From Psilocybe azurescens (Eukaryota > Basidiomycota > Agaricomycetes > Agaricales > Agrocybaceae), in contig JAJIRX010000852.1 in assembly GCA_023853785.1 (NCBI GenBank), positions 124,001 through 188,000 of the forward strand: a stretch of DNA of 64,000 bases. Reading direction: 5' to 3'. Of this stretch, positions 11,558-24,699 are shown piece after piece; positions within the stretch are counted from its first letter, which is position 1; each line of letters begins with the position of its first letter. The notes under the pieces were generated by a model that was not told where the DNA came from, searched no databases, and saw nothing but the letters and a program-made list of their open reading frames with translations. Both the position numbers and the translations under genes were made by a program.

Positions 11558-12412
11558 ATGGCTTTCATCGCGGCAAACGCTCGTCGACCAGACCACACCC
11601 ATGTTCTACTCATTACCACCGGAAGTGTTGCATCTATAAAAGCTCCACTCATTGTGAAAGAATTGCTGAGTGTGAGCGTTCAAATACGCTTGTTATCGAA
11701 AGTTTTATTTTCTCAATGTTTCTTTACTGCAGATCAGTACTCCAATGTGCTCGTGGAAGTAGTTACTACCAAATCTTCACTTGCGTTCTACAAAAAGGAG
11801 GGATGTAGAAAAGGCAGGATCGCGGGTATGGACTGACGAGGACGAATGGACGGTAAATATGATCATAACACCCTTCCGATGCCATAAAACTCAAAGGTCT
11901 TCTAGGGAACCTACAAAATTGGTGACCCTATTCTACATATCGAACTTCGGCGTTGGGCAGACATTGTCCTGGTTGCCCCTTGTTCTGCAAACACACTCTC
12001 CAAAATTGCACACGGCCTATGCGATAATCTCGTTGTAAGAAACCTTTTATCTATTGCATTTTCACGTAATTCTCAATCTCCGCTCTAATAGACATCGCTC
12101 ATGCGTGCACTCTCTCCGTCTACACCGACTTATCTTTTCCCAGCAATGAATACTCTAATGTACGAGCACCCGCTGACCGCAGAGCATCTTCGGACTATCA
12201 AGGAAATTGTGGGATACAGCATCATTGGCCCTATTGGAAAGCACCTCGCCTGCGGAGATGTCGGTATGTTTATTCCTTTTTATTGGGAGTGGAATGCTCT
12301 AACATCATGCTGTATTGCAGGAGTGGGTGCTATGACTGAATGGAAGGACATAGTACAGGTTGTGGTCGACCACTTTCGACTGTCTCCGAAAAGCGCCCAG
12401 CCAGGACTTTAA
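11558..12412 (+). CDS. CAB3: phosphopantothenoylcysteine decarboxylase (Hal3/Cab3-like flavoprotein)
   Basis: Decarboxylates phosphopantothenoylcysteine in coenzyme A synthesis; fungal homologues (Hal3, Vhs3, Cab3) are FMN flavoproteins. Visible are VLLITTGSVASIKAPLIVKEL, VEVVTTKSSLAFY, SRVWTDEDEW, LHIELRRWADIVLVAPCSAN, the LFPAMNTLMYEHP block with the substrate-binding PAMN, and GKHLACGDVGVGAM with the family's catalytic cysteine region. Five exons are needed, with introns near 11669-11732, 11855-11909, 12037-12091 and 12266-12321. At 11792-11803 (an A5 followed by GGAGGG) one extra base separates LAFYKKE from DVEKAG, so the frame is broken as read. Yeast Hal3 proteins also inhibit PPZ phosphatases. 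The long acidic tail linked to that role is absent here, so a plain PPCDC is more likely. Confidence 0.9.
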
Positions 12413-12679
12413 GTAATGCATCACAAGATATGTGTTCAGTTACCTCATTCTTTTCGTTGTTCCTTCAGGCTACATCGCATGATATCGGGAGCCGCTCCGT
12501 ATACGGTTTACGTACGCCCAGACCCGGCTTGACTTTCACCTCAAGAGCGAGAGCGAGACGCCACCGTTTGCACATAACGACTCAACAATTGAATCAGCAT
12601 TCAATTACGAAAGAACCACGAAGAATAATATATCCTGGTAGTCTACCTGATATCCGACCGCTAACGAATATCAAATGCC

Positions 12680-13719
12680 TCAGACGTCCTCGCCCTTTGC
12701 ATTATCTATAGGAAGAACACCCTTCTATAAAACAGCAAGAAATGAGAAGCCGTCAAACTTAATGGGATCTCATTTACGTACTTTGGCGCCCTCCTGCGCG
12801 ACATCCTGGTCAACGGGACCGTCCTCGCCCTCCTTCTGGTAGGTGCCGGCTTTTGGTGTGTGCTTGTGGCCATCCTCCTCCTGAGCATCGACAGTCTAAA
12901 CAGTCGCCGATTTAGCTAGTGCGAATCTTAAAAAGAAAAATAGGGACTGACCTCGCTCTTCTCTTCCGGGACAGCAGCGGTCTCAGCGTCAGTGTGCAAC
13001 TCAGCCTGTTTCTCCGGCTAAAATTCAGATGTACATGGTCATAAGCAGAAAGCGCGCGGTGACGTAGTATATACCACCCACTGATTGAGAGTCCTTGGGT
13101 ACATCGCTGCTCTGTGGTTTGCAAGATACAACGACGACGTTATTATACTGAATGGTTCGAAAACAAGACAAATTCCGCACCTCGGACAGTGCAATGGAGG
13201 CTCCAACATTAGCCTCTGTGCCCTCGTCATCCTTCATCAACTCTACGGGCTCATCGTGCTTGGGCGCGTCTGCGTTATGTTTGAGGGTAGGATATTCTTT
13301 ATGGTCGTTGTGGATACCGTGTTGGTTCTTTCTCGCGGAGGGAGAGACGAGGTAAAGGAACTAGAGCACGAAACCATAAATAAATCGGAATGGAAGAGAG
13401 GGAGTCCCGATTGGGACAGGTTCGAAAGTGACGTCGTCATTTCACGTTTCTCTGTGTGGACAGAGCGAGCGAGCACTCACGGCAGGACCAAACACTAACG
13501 AGGCACCAATCTGGATGATTAAAGTGAAAATCAATAAACGCTGGTTGAGAAGGCAACGACTGTAGTGCTGCTCACGATCCAGGGGGTGTCGCTTGACTTC
13601 GCACCACCAGAAGTGGAAGACATGGCTCGCCTGGAAACCCTGGCTGCCGACGAGGAGACGGTGGTCTGTGCGCGACGGGTCGCAGACTGGAAAGCAGAGC
13701 GAGCAAGACGAGCAGACAT
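12680..13719 (-). CDS. small mitochondrial membrane protein, unknown function
   Basis: The ATG at 13719 opens a basic, Ser/Ala/Arg-rich leader (MSARLARSAFQSATRRAQ) typical of a mitochondrial presequence. A short hydrophobic span (WIVSSTTVVAF, continued by IGASLVFGPA across an intron) follows. The rest is hydrophilic: HNDHKEYPTLKHNADAP, EPVELMKDDEGTEAN, then a Glu/Lys-rich tail. Seven small exons join with GT-AG sites. The last exon is uncertain: either translation stops at 12770-12772, or a strong GTACGT donor is used and the stop is at 12680-12682; the longer form is listed. An inner-membrane single-pass protein is the reasonable reading. No function is claimed. Confidence 0.6.
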
Positions 13720-13871
13720 TTTGAAGAATGAGTCCAAGGATGTAAATGTAGGTCTAGGAAAGAAATGGGATACGAACGTCCGTGGGGATTTCAAACCCCG
13801 GGTCAGACCGGCAACTCAATATGGGTATGACGTCGCATAATTATAAGGTGCAATTTACGAATCAATGTCAA

Positions 13872-15727
13872 CTACCACTCTACTCCAATACGCGACAAGA
13901 AGGCGAGTCCCATAGCAGCCTGAAACGGATCCCGAAGTACTACATCATCCCCCACTAAACGCGTCGTCAATTCCTCGTTCACCACGTACATCCCTTGTTC
14001 GTCTCTGAATTCATCCAGTACTTCTGAGAGGTACTTCACTGGAGCATGCAATGGATCAAGTGCATGCGGCATTGAATCGACAGAGTATCCAGGCTGGAAG
14101 GATGCCCCATGATCCGCATAATCACCATCCTGTCCAGTATATGTAGCATGAATAACTCTGACGTGGGTGAAACTAATCGACCAAGCTAGCTTCAGAGTAA
14201 AATCAAAAGAAACAATAAGGCGCACCTGTTCTATGAAATGGGGCTGGTGACTGTTTTGTTGCGGTAACATCACACCTGGAAAGAATGTTGTCGATTCTAA
14301 AGGGACATGATTCTCCCAGTCGAATGCAGGGGCTAATAACGGGAACGGGACGAGATGAGAAGGCTTTTGAGGTACATGTACAGAAGAAGACGAAGAAAGA
14401 GCATCCGAATTGGAAGGTATTGCAGCAGTATAGTCGTAAACAGCTGCATAATATGTGTCATATGGCCTAGACTGCATGACGGAGGATGCAGTTTCTCGCG
14501 TAGGGGTCAACATATAATTTGATGGTCCGTTGTTTTGAAATTGAGTTCGAAGAACAGGTCCTTGTTGATACGTATACGCCATTCTTTGCGATTTAGAAGA
14601 ACCTGCCTGAGCAAAAGAGTTTTCAACTTGAGGGTCATGAACGTCGCCGTGAAGGCTCGTAGCCGCCAGCGCAGTAACAGAGGAACGCGCATACACGGTA
14701 TGCGACTTATTGGTAGAAAAACCGGAATGAGGATTTCGTGGATTCGTCCCTCGATAGTGATTTCCCTGTCGTCATAGGGGACCTCTTCGGAGGACCGGGC
14801 ATTGGGAAGATACCATGATAGTGAGCGGGAAGCAGTAGGACGAGATTCGGTGGACACAATCACAGTCTGAGCATGATTATCACCGGGACATACACCTGAG
14901 TTTGAAGCCGACTGGTCTAATTGACGCTGAGCACAGTTGGTCTCGGGAACAGACGCTTCCGCCAGTTCCTTCTTGACACGTGGGGATTGAATAATCGCAG
15001 ACCCTTTGGTTTTGCTTCTCAGAGCCCTAGCAGTAGACGACGTTTTATTTCGAGGAGCAGTTGACCTTTTTTTCTTCTTGGAAGATTCAATAGCAGCCCC
15101 AGGCTGCGTCATGTCAAGAACAACAGAAGAAGACGCAGACACGGTAGCCGTATACTCAGATCCGCCAGGAGCGTCAGGAGAAGAAGGTAAAAGCATCACA
15201 GGATCGCCAATTTCAAGCTTGACTCGTAGAATATCCTCTGGAGAACGAGCAGGAATCCGAGCTCGAACCAGGATGATCAGTTATGACGGCACCAGGACGA
15301 TTTAGGGCCAGAACGAGAAGTATTCGGGCGATTTTTACGGTCCTTCGTTCTTTGGCGTGCAAACCACTGAGAAATCCATTTTACAGTTCTGTCAGGAGGT
15401 GTCAAAAAAGCGATCCAAAAATATTTCTGGGATGTATAATTGCACAATGACGACAAGAGAAAAAAGCCCCGCCTAGAGGCGTATGCTCAAATCGCATGCG
15501 GACAATAAAGCCAGTCTGCCTTTGCACCCATAGCAAATCGCCTAGTAACAGAAATGAAACGGTACTCACAGACCAGTCTGTCCGCTCAGTACCGCCAACT
15601 GGTCTTGAGAGGGGGACCGAGAGAGAGAAAATGACGCATTGAGAACAGCAATTTGTTCTGGAGTGGCGCGTATTACTGTATGCTTTCTGACAGCTGAGGT
15701 CCTTTCCATTTTGGCTTCTGGCGCCAT
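13872..15727 (-). CDS. atypical homeodomain transcription factor
   Basis: The ATG at 15727 begins MAPEAKMERTSAVRK, and helices 1-2 of a homeodomain follow (TPEQIAVLNASFSLS, QDQLAVLSGQTGL). An intron of roughly 180 nt then leads to helix 3, TVKWISQWFARQRTKDRKN. The recognition helix has W48, F49 and R53, but Arg sits where Asn51 is nearly invariant. The remainder is low-complexity: a basic SSKKKKRSTAPRNK patch, then a Ser/Pro/Gln/Tyr-rich tail ending FLSRIGVEW. The exon just after the homeodomain is not settled. One base is missing from the GGG run at 14764-14766 (PYDDR, then GNHYRGTNP). It is a nuclear DNA-binding protein by inference. No partner HD gene or mitochondrial peptidase is adjacent, so it is not the mating-type locus on present evidence. 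Confidence 0.7.
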
Positions 15728-16753
15728 AGCGTTCTACAAAACTTGGTGTTCGTCTGGAGTCTCCGAGCAATATAGGTTAAGCGCAGATACCAGGAAATAA
15801 TAACGTATTCCAGTCTTTAATCGGCAGTCTCTTTTCTCGAATCTAGGCCATTTTTACCAGTATCAAGCTGGAAGTGAGTTCCAGTATGTTGAGGACGAGG
15901 ACAAGCAGCACGGTTGCAATTAAGTAGATGCTCGGTCCCGTCGGCGTTCCCCGAACAGTAGCACACAATCACCTGATATGGGGTCGACTTGTCGACACTG
16001 CGTTTTCTTTTTCCTGACTCCTTGCCTTGTCCTCCTTATCCTCTATTTAGGGCAAGGAAAATATCTCTCTGTGGGTGTCATGTACATGTCTGGTCACCTG
16101 AATGACTTGTTAATACCTGCATTCTATTAAAAATCATCATTGCTACCGTCTTGAATCATCCAGAGAAGTCTATCTGCACCCGCGCAACACAAACGCGCAG
16201 CAGGTATATGCGACAGCACCAACAGAACTCTTTCCTGTGTCCTCTAGTCTCCACCGGATACTCTGGATAGCTCCCGTACGCTCCCATGTCAATCTATGCA
16301 CTCTGCGTTGCAGCCACCTCTGGTCATCAGTGCTCCAAAACTCTCCTGCTGAAATGCACCCCGTTCTACTTACGGAGTAAATGTGCCAGGTAAAATGGAC
16401 TGTCCTCGTACATGCTCTGCTGATACTTGTTGCTTCATTGTATAGTGGCTGCAACCCTATTCATTGGTATAACCTACTTCATCTGTAGATGTCAAAGTCT
16501 TGCTGCCTTTTGTTAAAGTACTCCTGCCGTTCGTCTGGACGATCTCGTGAAAATACTTGTACTGGCTTATCTGAATTATAATGCCTGAAGCTCAGCTCCG
16601 GGTGCAATCGACTTTCCCAACCTGTTTCCTAGCTAATCGAATCCTCGGACATGCTCTCAGCGATTTCGAGACGAAAAGTATTTTCTGCAACCACACCTGA
16701 TGCTTTCATCCGGAAATAATGTTGCGAAACTCTCAAAATAGTTTCAAAAATCC
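15728..16753. other. intergenic, homeodomain gene to cutinase
   Basis: About 1 kb with no convincing ORF. The 95-codon minus-strand ORF at 16170-16454 has no family signature. It probably contains the divergent promoters of both neighbours. Confidence 0.45.
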
Positions 16754-16760
16754 TATAAAT
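16754..16760 (+). promoter_or_regulatory. TATA box of the cutinase gene
   Basis: TATAAAT, 43 bp before the ATG at 16803. Well placed for a regulated secreted enzyme gene with a short 5' leader. Confidence 0.45.
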
Positions 16761-16802
16761 GCAGCAATCCAGGAGAGTTCCTTTAACTGTGAATATCTCA
16801 AG

Positions 16803-17604
16803 ATGACCAAAGCCTTCTCTGCCTTTATTCTTCTGGCCTCATTTCTCGCAGTTGGAGCTGTACCAACTGCTGCACCAACCAGCCCATGCGCGGCCGTTCA
16901 TATCATCGCTGCCCGAGCGTCGACCGAAGCTCCTGGCCCGGGTATCATCGGCGCCTTGGTCACCCAAGTTCAAAATGCAAGCAAGCAAACTGTATCCACG
17001 GATTCGGTTGACTACCCCGCCACGCTCACCAACTACGCAAGTAGCTCTGCGCAGGGCACGCAGGCGACCATCACTCTTCTCACCAACCAAGCAAATGCTT
17101 GCCCTAGCCAGAAGATTGTTCTCGTTGGCTGTTCTCAGGTACATTTGCCATAACGCTTACTTTCGTTCCGTCAAATATTGAATCAAAACTCAGGGCGCCC
17201 ACATCATTGGTGATGCCGTCGCCGGAGGTGGAGGGGTCGCAGGCCTAGGACCTTCCACGCCCCCAGTAGCCGCAAGCATTTCAAACAGAGGCAAGTTTAT
17301 TTAGGTTTCTTTAGACATTTGTCTGACGCATTATCATTATGCAGTTGTTGCCATCATCCAAATGGGAGATCCCCGTCACGTACCCGGACAGTCGTTTGAC
17401 CGTGGAACCTCTGTCCGTGCGGGACTGTTCCCTCGCCAGGCAAATCAGCAATACAGCTCGACGCTACAGCCCCGAATCCTCTCTTTCTGCGATTTCAATG
17501 ATCCTTTCTGTGACTCGGGTGCAGATGTCGAAGTCCACTTGACATATCTCGACCATGATCAAAACACTGCTGCTCAATTCATCCTCACCCAAATTGGGGG
17601 ATGA
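16803..17604 (+). CDS. cutinase / CE5-family serine esterase
   Basis: Secreted esterase that cleaves cutin or acetylated xylan. The ATG at 16803 gives a clean signal peptide (MTKAFSAFILLASFLAVGAV); an in-frame ATG at 16719 would bury it. The mature enzyme shows VHIIAARASTEAPG, the nucleophile motif VLVGCSQG (GxSxG), the Asp loop CDFNDPFCDSGADVE with a disulfide cysteine pair, and the catalytic His in TYLDHDQN. About 220 residues, normal for CE5. There are three exons: intron 1 at 17139-17193 is GT-AG, and intron 2 at 17291-17344 begins GCAAGT, a GC-AG intron. The frame is intact. Fold and triad are clear; cutin versus acetylxylan preference cannot be read from sequence. Confidence 0.92.
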
Positions 17605-18380
17605 AAGATGCCTTCACGCAGATACTTATATTTTGTAAATCGCTCGATGGCTTGAATGATTTTGTTGCAAGTAACTCGAGCAATGTGGGGGTTCTAAGTA
17701 TGGCTGGAACAATTAAGTAACGGATCATAGATAATCCTTGTTCTCATATTCTTTCAAGGCTTCGAACTTCTTAGTGGGGACTACATCTCTCCGAGAGGAT
17801 GTTCATGGTTTAACTTAGAAGATCATGGGCACCGACGGCTTAACTGGCAACACGCAACAAATATGCCAAACTTAGTGATGAAAAATGGAATGCGTAAAGC
17901 GCTATAACGTTCGACGCAGAAATTTGAAGAAAACCAACAAGCATCGTCCATCGTGTCTCCTGTTCTTGACTTCTTATGGCTTCGTCGTTATATGACCCCT
18001 CTAAGCTGACAATACTTGGGTTTGATCGAGCGGGCAATTTCTTAGCAAGAGTTTGATTTCCGACTCCTAGTTATTGGTTAATGACTCATTCTTTATCCTG
18101 AGAAAAATTGAGTGCCTAAAGGTAGGGACAGCGCCAAAGGAGGCAAGAGGTCAATCAACGGCTTAACAATATTCTGGGTTATATTTAGATCGAAGTGGTT
18201 AAATCACAACATGCTACTCACGATAACCCGGCCTGTGATAGCATTTTACGCACCGGATAGAAGTAAGGATACGAAAAGGTTGAAAACTTACTAATCTACC
18301 GGTATAATAAGGTGGTCCGAAATGCGTCGTTAGTAAGTCGCACCCCTCAAACGCACATATCGACTTGACAGATAATATCT
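17605..18380. other. intergenic, cutinase to SDR
   Basis: About 780 bp, AT-rich, without supportable ORFs. It holds the 3' region of the cutinase gene and the SDR promoter. Confidence 0.45.
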
Positions 18381-19242
18381 ATGTCCGGTTCGAAGGTCGT
18401 CCTTGTTACAGGTTTGCGTCGGGTTCAATCATAGCTAGTCTCGATGTCTTGACCTCTTAATATGAGTACAGGCAGCAATTCTAGCATAGGGTTTGAATTG
18501 GTTCGCCTTCTCGCCGAGAAAGGCCATGTCGTATATCTAGGAGCAAGGAATGAGATCGCAGGCAAGGAAGCACAGTGAATTCTGATCTTGTCCTCCCTTT
18601 TCTCTCTTTCCCAGCTTATCACTGTTATTTTAATCAAGAAATTTACTCAATTCAAACGGCCTAACGAACGTTAAATTCGTCTTGCTCGACGTAAACGACC
18701 TTGCGACAATTGAAAGCGCACGAGAAACGATCGAGAAGGCGGAAGGAAAACTTAACGTGCTTGTGAACAACGCCGCGATTGCCAAATTCGAGGAAAACCA
18801 ACATGCGTCAAGCATCGCACTGTCGACTCTGCGAGATGTGATGGAAACAAACTTCTTTGGACTCGTCCAGACAACGAATGCGTTCATTCCTCTCATGAGG
18901 AAGTCGGCTCAAGCTATTATTTTAAACGTGTCCAGTGCCTTGGGGTCCAATACCGTGCAATCGCGTTCCACCCCGAGACTAGGCCGACCGGTGGCTGCAT
19001 ACCGTGCCAGCAAGGCTGCAGTAAATTCCTATACAATCACGTTGGCTCAAGAGCTCCAGCCTGAAGGGTTCAAGGTGAACACTATCACCCCAGGTCTGGT
19101 CTCATCCAGGATAAACCATTTTGCTGAGGAAGGAAAGACTTTGAGGGAAGGTGCATTGTCTTTGCTGCCTTTCGTGCTGTTGGAAAAAGATGGTCCAACC
19201 GGCAAGTTCTTTGATTGGGAGGGGAATGAGATGCCGTGGTAG
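18381..19242 (+). CDS. short-chain dehydrogenase/reductase (SDR)
   Basis: NAD(P)-dependent oxidoreductase with a Rossmann fold. Exon 1 (MSGSKVVLVTG) and exon 2 (SNSSIGFELVRLLAEKG) form the nucleotide-binding turn. Exon 3 continues NGLTNVKFVLLDVND, then NVLVNNAAIAKFEEN (NNAG-like motif), ILNVSSALGS (catalytic Ser) and AYRASKAAVN (YxxxK). The protein is about 245 residues, a classical single-domain SDR. The glycine-rich motif reads TGSNSSIG where TGxxxGxG is expected, so the middle glycine is serine. The frame is intact. The substrate is unknown; it lies between two secreted enzymes but is itself cytosolic (no signal peptide). Confidence 0.9.
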
Positions 19243-20183
19243 AGATAAAGATTCGTGTTAAGTCGAGCGATTCATAGAACCTGTATCATTGAGCACATAT
19301 ATGCTCGTGGTTTTAAACAAGGACGCATCTACTTGGCCAGGGTTTTCGAAACAAACATGGATACAGTCTAAAGGCATGATGATAGTAGGAGTCGAGAAAC
19401 AAACACGCCATTACGTAGCTCCCTATTTAATGAACTTGTGAGAATTTTGTTTGTGCCGACAACGCGCCGACCATGACCGAGCAGACGTTCTCAAGCTCAA
19501 ACCAAATCGTCAACGTCTAACAATAGAAGTTGGTGGTTAGAACATCAGTTAACGACTCAGTAATGTCACTGGGATGAGGCCTCTACTATTTATTCTACCT
19601 ACCCTGGGTCACCAGTGAAAGAGGAGCCACCGATGGAAGGTACTTCGCCTTAAAGTACTGTGGATCGTAGAAACCAGACGGTACGCGGTACGTATATTAT
19701 TACCTACGGCGAGTCAAGGGAGAAGCAAGAAGGCTAATCTTACATGCATTACAGGGTAACGTGTGGCCAAATCATACATAAATACTGCGTTCCAGGCTTC
19801 AGATTTGATACGGAAAATGGTGCATCCTGGCTCAACCTACAGTATCAGGGATCGTCATTGCCTCAATGTGACGATCGTTCGTGATTGTGGAGCCTGACTG
19901 AAGGCAAACAGCCCTCATCAACAACCTTATCACCCTGAACACCCAGGGTCAAGGACTACGACTGAGGTGTATGGATTCTGCATGTCTAAACTTGAATCAT
20001 CATCATGTACTTCTCCACTATAATTAGGGTGAGAACCATGGAGTCGCAGTCATAGTGCCAACGGTCCGCTTCCCATCCTCTTCATTGTCAAAACGCCAGT
20101 CATGTCTGCGTCTTGTCTTTTCTTTCTTCACTTCCGTTGTCTCCTTCGCCCTCCTCCCCCAGACCCTTAGTGTCCCTTCCAGG
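19243..20183. other. intergenic, SDR to copper radical oxidase
   Basis: About 940 bp. A pyrimidine-rich stretch directly precedes the oxidase ATG (20085-20180). No separate gene is supportable. Confidence 0.45.
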
Positions 20184-22684
20184 ATGCTCCCCCACTCTCC
20201 CTATTTGCGTTATGTTTTGCCTTTCATCCCGTCCTTGCAGCAACTGCTGGTTCATTTGCAGATGGGGGACAAACATTGATTAGCGCGATGATGGTGATCA
20301 TTCTCCTGAACATCCTGCCGTTGTGCCACTTCTGATCGAACTTGGGCTTTCTCAGATGTTCTTAGGAAATGACAAAAGGTTTACATTCTAGACAAAGCGG
20401 AGGGGAACGAAGCTCAAATCAATGGTCACCCTGCGTGGGGAGCTATCTGGTGCGTTGGCCTACCTTCTAAATTTATTGCACCCTCTGAACTGATCGATTC
20501 CAGGGATATGGACTCGCATGAATCGACTGTTATGGATGTGCGGACGAACACATTTTGTTCTTCTGGAATGCACCTTCCCAATGGCTCTTTTGTTACCTTT
20601 GGAGGCAATGGCGCCGTTGGACAGCAAGGAGTTCTTGGGTCGCAGCTAAATCCTGGGGGTTTTCGGCGGCATGGGATTCCGTATACCAGGACTTTGACGG
20701 GACGCGTTCGATCAGGGTTTTAAACCCATGCACAGACTCTGATGATTTCGCCTCTGAACAATGTCAATGGTTCGACGAGCCTTCAATTATGTCGATGCAG
20801 AAAAGTAGGTGGTACTCTGCCGCCGAGGCGACTGGTGACGGGGATGTGGTCATCATTGGAGGATTCGTGAACGGTGGTTATGTCAATCGAAACTACCCAG
20901 TCGGGGACCCATCGACCAATCTTGGGGCGGAGTACACGTATGAATATTATCCGCCGAGGCCAGATCCTCCCCAGACTTTCCAGTTTCTACTCAAAACATC
21001 TGGCCTCAATGCCTATGCCCACACTTTTCTGATGCCATCTGGGAAGATGTTCGTCCAGGCTAATTTGTCCACTGGTGAATGACTTATTTTTTCTCTCAGG
21101 ATCAAGTAACTGACAGCCCTCTGACACAGTCTTATGGGACCACACGACCAACACAGAAATTCCTCTCCCTGACATGCCTAACGGTGTCGCTCGCGTTTAT
21201 CCCGCATCAGGTGCTACTGCGATGTTGCCTCTAACCCCCGCCAATAACTACACGCCAACCATCCTTTTTTTGTGGAGGTTCTTCCATGACAGAATTCCAA
21301 TATGGTGATTACCGCTTTCCTTTCAGCGACACCTGGAATATCCCGGCATCCCAGGACTGTCAACGCATAACACCCGAACCTCAGGGTGGATTGATTGCAG
21401 CATATACACCGGACGATAACATGCTGGAAGGACGAACAATGGGTCAATTTATTATACTGCCTAATGGACAACTATTAGTGGTGAACGGTGGCCTCAACGG
21501 CACAGCTGGTTATTCGAATAATGGGACGCTGACCACGACCGACGTTTCACAAATGCCCTTCGGCGAATCTCTGGCCTCTGGCCCCGTTGGCACACCAGCC
21601 ATATATGACCCTAATGCTCCTCCAGGTAGCCGCTGGTCCAACGAAGGTCTTTCCACCTCGAACATCGCGCGATTATATCATTCGTCTGCCATTCTGCTCC
21701 CAGATGCTTCAGTTTTAATCGCTGGGTCAAACCCTAACATTGACGTCAATATCACCACTATATTCCCTACACAGTATCAAGCAGAGATCTTTTACCCTCC
21801 TTATTTTTCTGCCACCACGCGGCCTGTGCCAACAGGCATACCGTCGACATTGACATATGGTGGTAATCCATTTGACATCACGATTCCCGCAACATCGTAC
21901 TCAAGCTCCGCGAATGATGCAGCTAACTCGACGACTGTGGTAGTCACGCGCGGTGGGTTCACTACGCATGCTATGAACATGGGACAACGTCTTCTCCAGC
22001 TGAACAACACATACACCGTCAACAGTGACGGATCTATCACATTACACGTTGCGCAACTTCCGCCAAATGCCAACCTATTCCAACCTGGACCTGCGTTCCT
22101 ATTTGTGAATGTCCATGGCATACCCAGTAATGGAACCTATTTGATTGTAGGCAACGGGCAGATTGGTACACAACCTTTAGAATCAGCCAGTGTTCTCCCT
22201 CCTAGTGTGCTCCTTGACTCCGACATCTAGCTCGAACACAACGACGAACGTTGACGGCTCCTCTACGGCCAAATCAAAATCTAACTTGGGTGCAATCATC
22301 GGGGGTATCATTGGAGCTGTCGCTTTGATGGCTCTTATTGGCTCTGTTATTGGTGCTTTCATTGCGCGTCGAAAGCGCACCTCTGCGCGGAATCGGATGG
22401 CAAGTGCAATTGTTTCATACCCAATGGCACCTGGGGCGGGTGGCTTTGGAAATGGGATGACCAGTGGTGGGAGAGATGCAAGAGGATCGGACTCGAGTGC
22501 ATTTATTCCCCTGCAGCAGACTAACACAAGCTATGCGTGGAATACGAGCACGCCAAATTTCCACCACCCATATTCTGATGCCTCAGTCCGCCAACCGAAT
22601 TACGATTACGATCCGTATGCAACCAATCCTTATCCTGTGGTTATGCAGGCGCCTAGAAATGGAGGCGGACAGTACAGGTTCTGA
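20184..22684 (+). CDS. copper radical oxidase (glyoxal oxidase type), membrane-anchored
   Basis: Extracellular Cu-radical enzyme oxidising simple aldehydes and supplying H2O2 for lignin attack. Family landmarks are present: the Cys of the Tyr-Cys cofactor in RTNTFCSSGMHLPNG, the tyrosine in KSRWYSAAEATGDG, the YH pair in IARLYHSSAILLPD and the copper His in GGFTTHAMNMGQR. After the catalytic domain comes a Ser/Thr linker, a membrane span (LGAIIGGIIGAVALMALIGS), a basic stop-transfer RRKR and a cytosolic tail. The frame breaks five times: the C run at 20189, AAAAGG at 20374, G5 at 20655, T7 at 21265, and about 22191-22216. With the first repaired, the N-terminus becomes a standard signal peptide, LSLFALCFAFHPVLA. 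Whether the gene is intact in vivo cannot be decided here. Confidence 0.88.
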
Positions 22685-22954
22685 TGAATCCTTATTATTT
22701 ATTTGCAGCGAGGGACAGTGAATGGATTACAAGTAGGATACCCTGGAAGTCAGTATTTAGATCATTTATGTAATAATTAGCGCCAGTAGTACTAGTCTAG
22801 CAAATTGCCATTTCGGGATGTAAATAAGGTTCAAACGAGCATTAAAGCTGTACAGTTTTAATTCGGCAGGCTCGGCTGAATTCTAAATTTCATGGGCAGG
22901 CTACACAGATTGAGCTAGTCGCCTCAAGCACGCCTCAAGACACATCTCACAACG

Positions 22955-24358
<1,404 letters not shown>

Positions 24359-24699
24359 ATTGTCCATGGCGGATAGCATTCTGGAAAAAGTCAGATGTTG
24401 AGGACTTTGCTTATGTGTTGCTTCTTGAGGTCATTACATGCACCATACACTTACGAAACATCCAATACATTCCATATTTCCTAAACGATGAACACTTAGG
24501 AGTGAATGCACTTGCATAGAGTGAGGTTGATCGCAGGGCACGCCGACGCGTCACTTTAACCGCTAGTTTCTCTCTTGAACCGAACTCCCATCATCTGACC
24601 GCGTTTGAGTCTCGGTCAATTCAGTCTGTCTTCCTGGGCACAGTACACATAACACCTTCGGAACATGGCATTGACTCTGAAATCAAAAAAGCAGCTATA
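24359..24699. other. intergenic, uL4 to alpha/beta hydrolase
   Basis: Spacer of about 340 bp, 3' region plus promoter. Nothing distinctive was seen. Confidence 0.45.

Noticed and set aside
13872..15727. Homeodomain gene as part of a mating-type A locus.
   Set aside because: No second homeodomain gene, no mitochondrial intermediate peptidase and no beta-flanking gene is adjacent.
16719..16802. In-frame upstream ATG for the cutinase.
   Set aside because: It would place 28 polar residues before the signal peptide, and it lies upstream of the TATA box.
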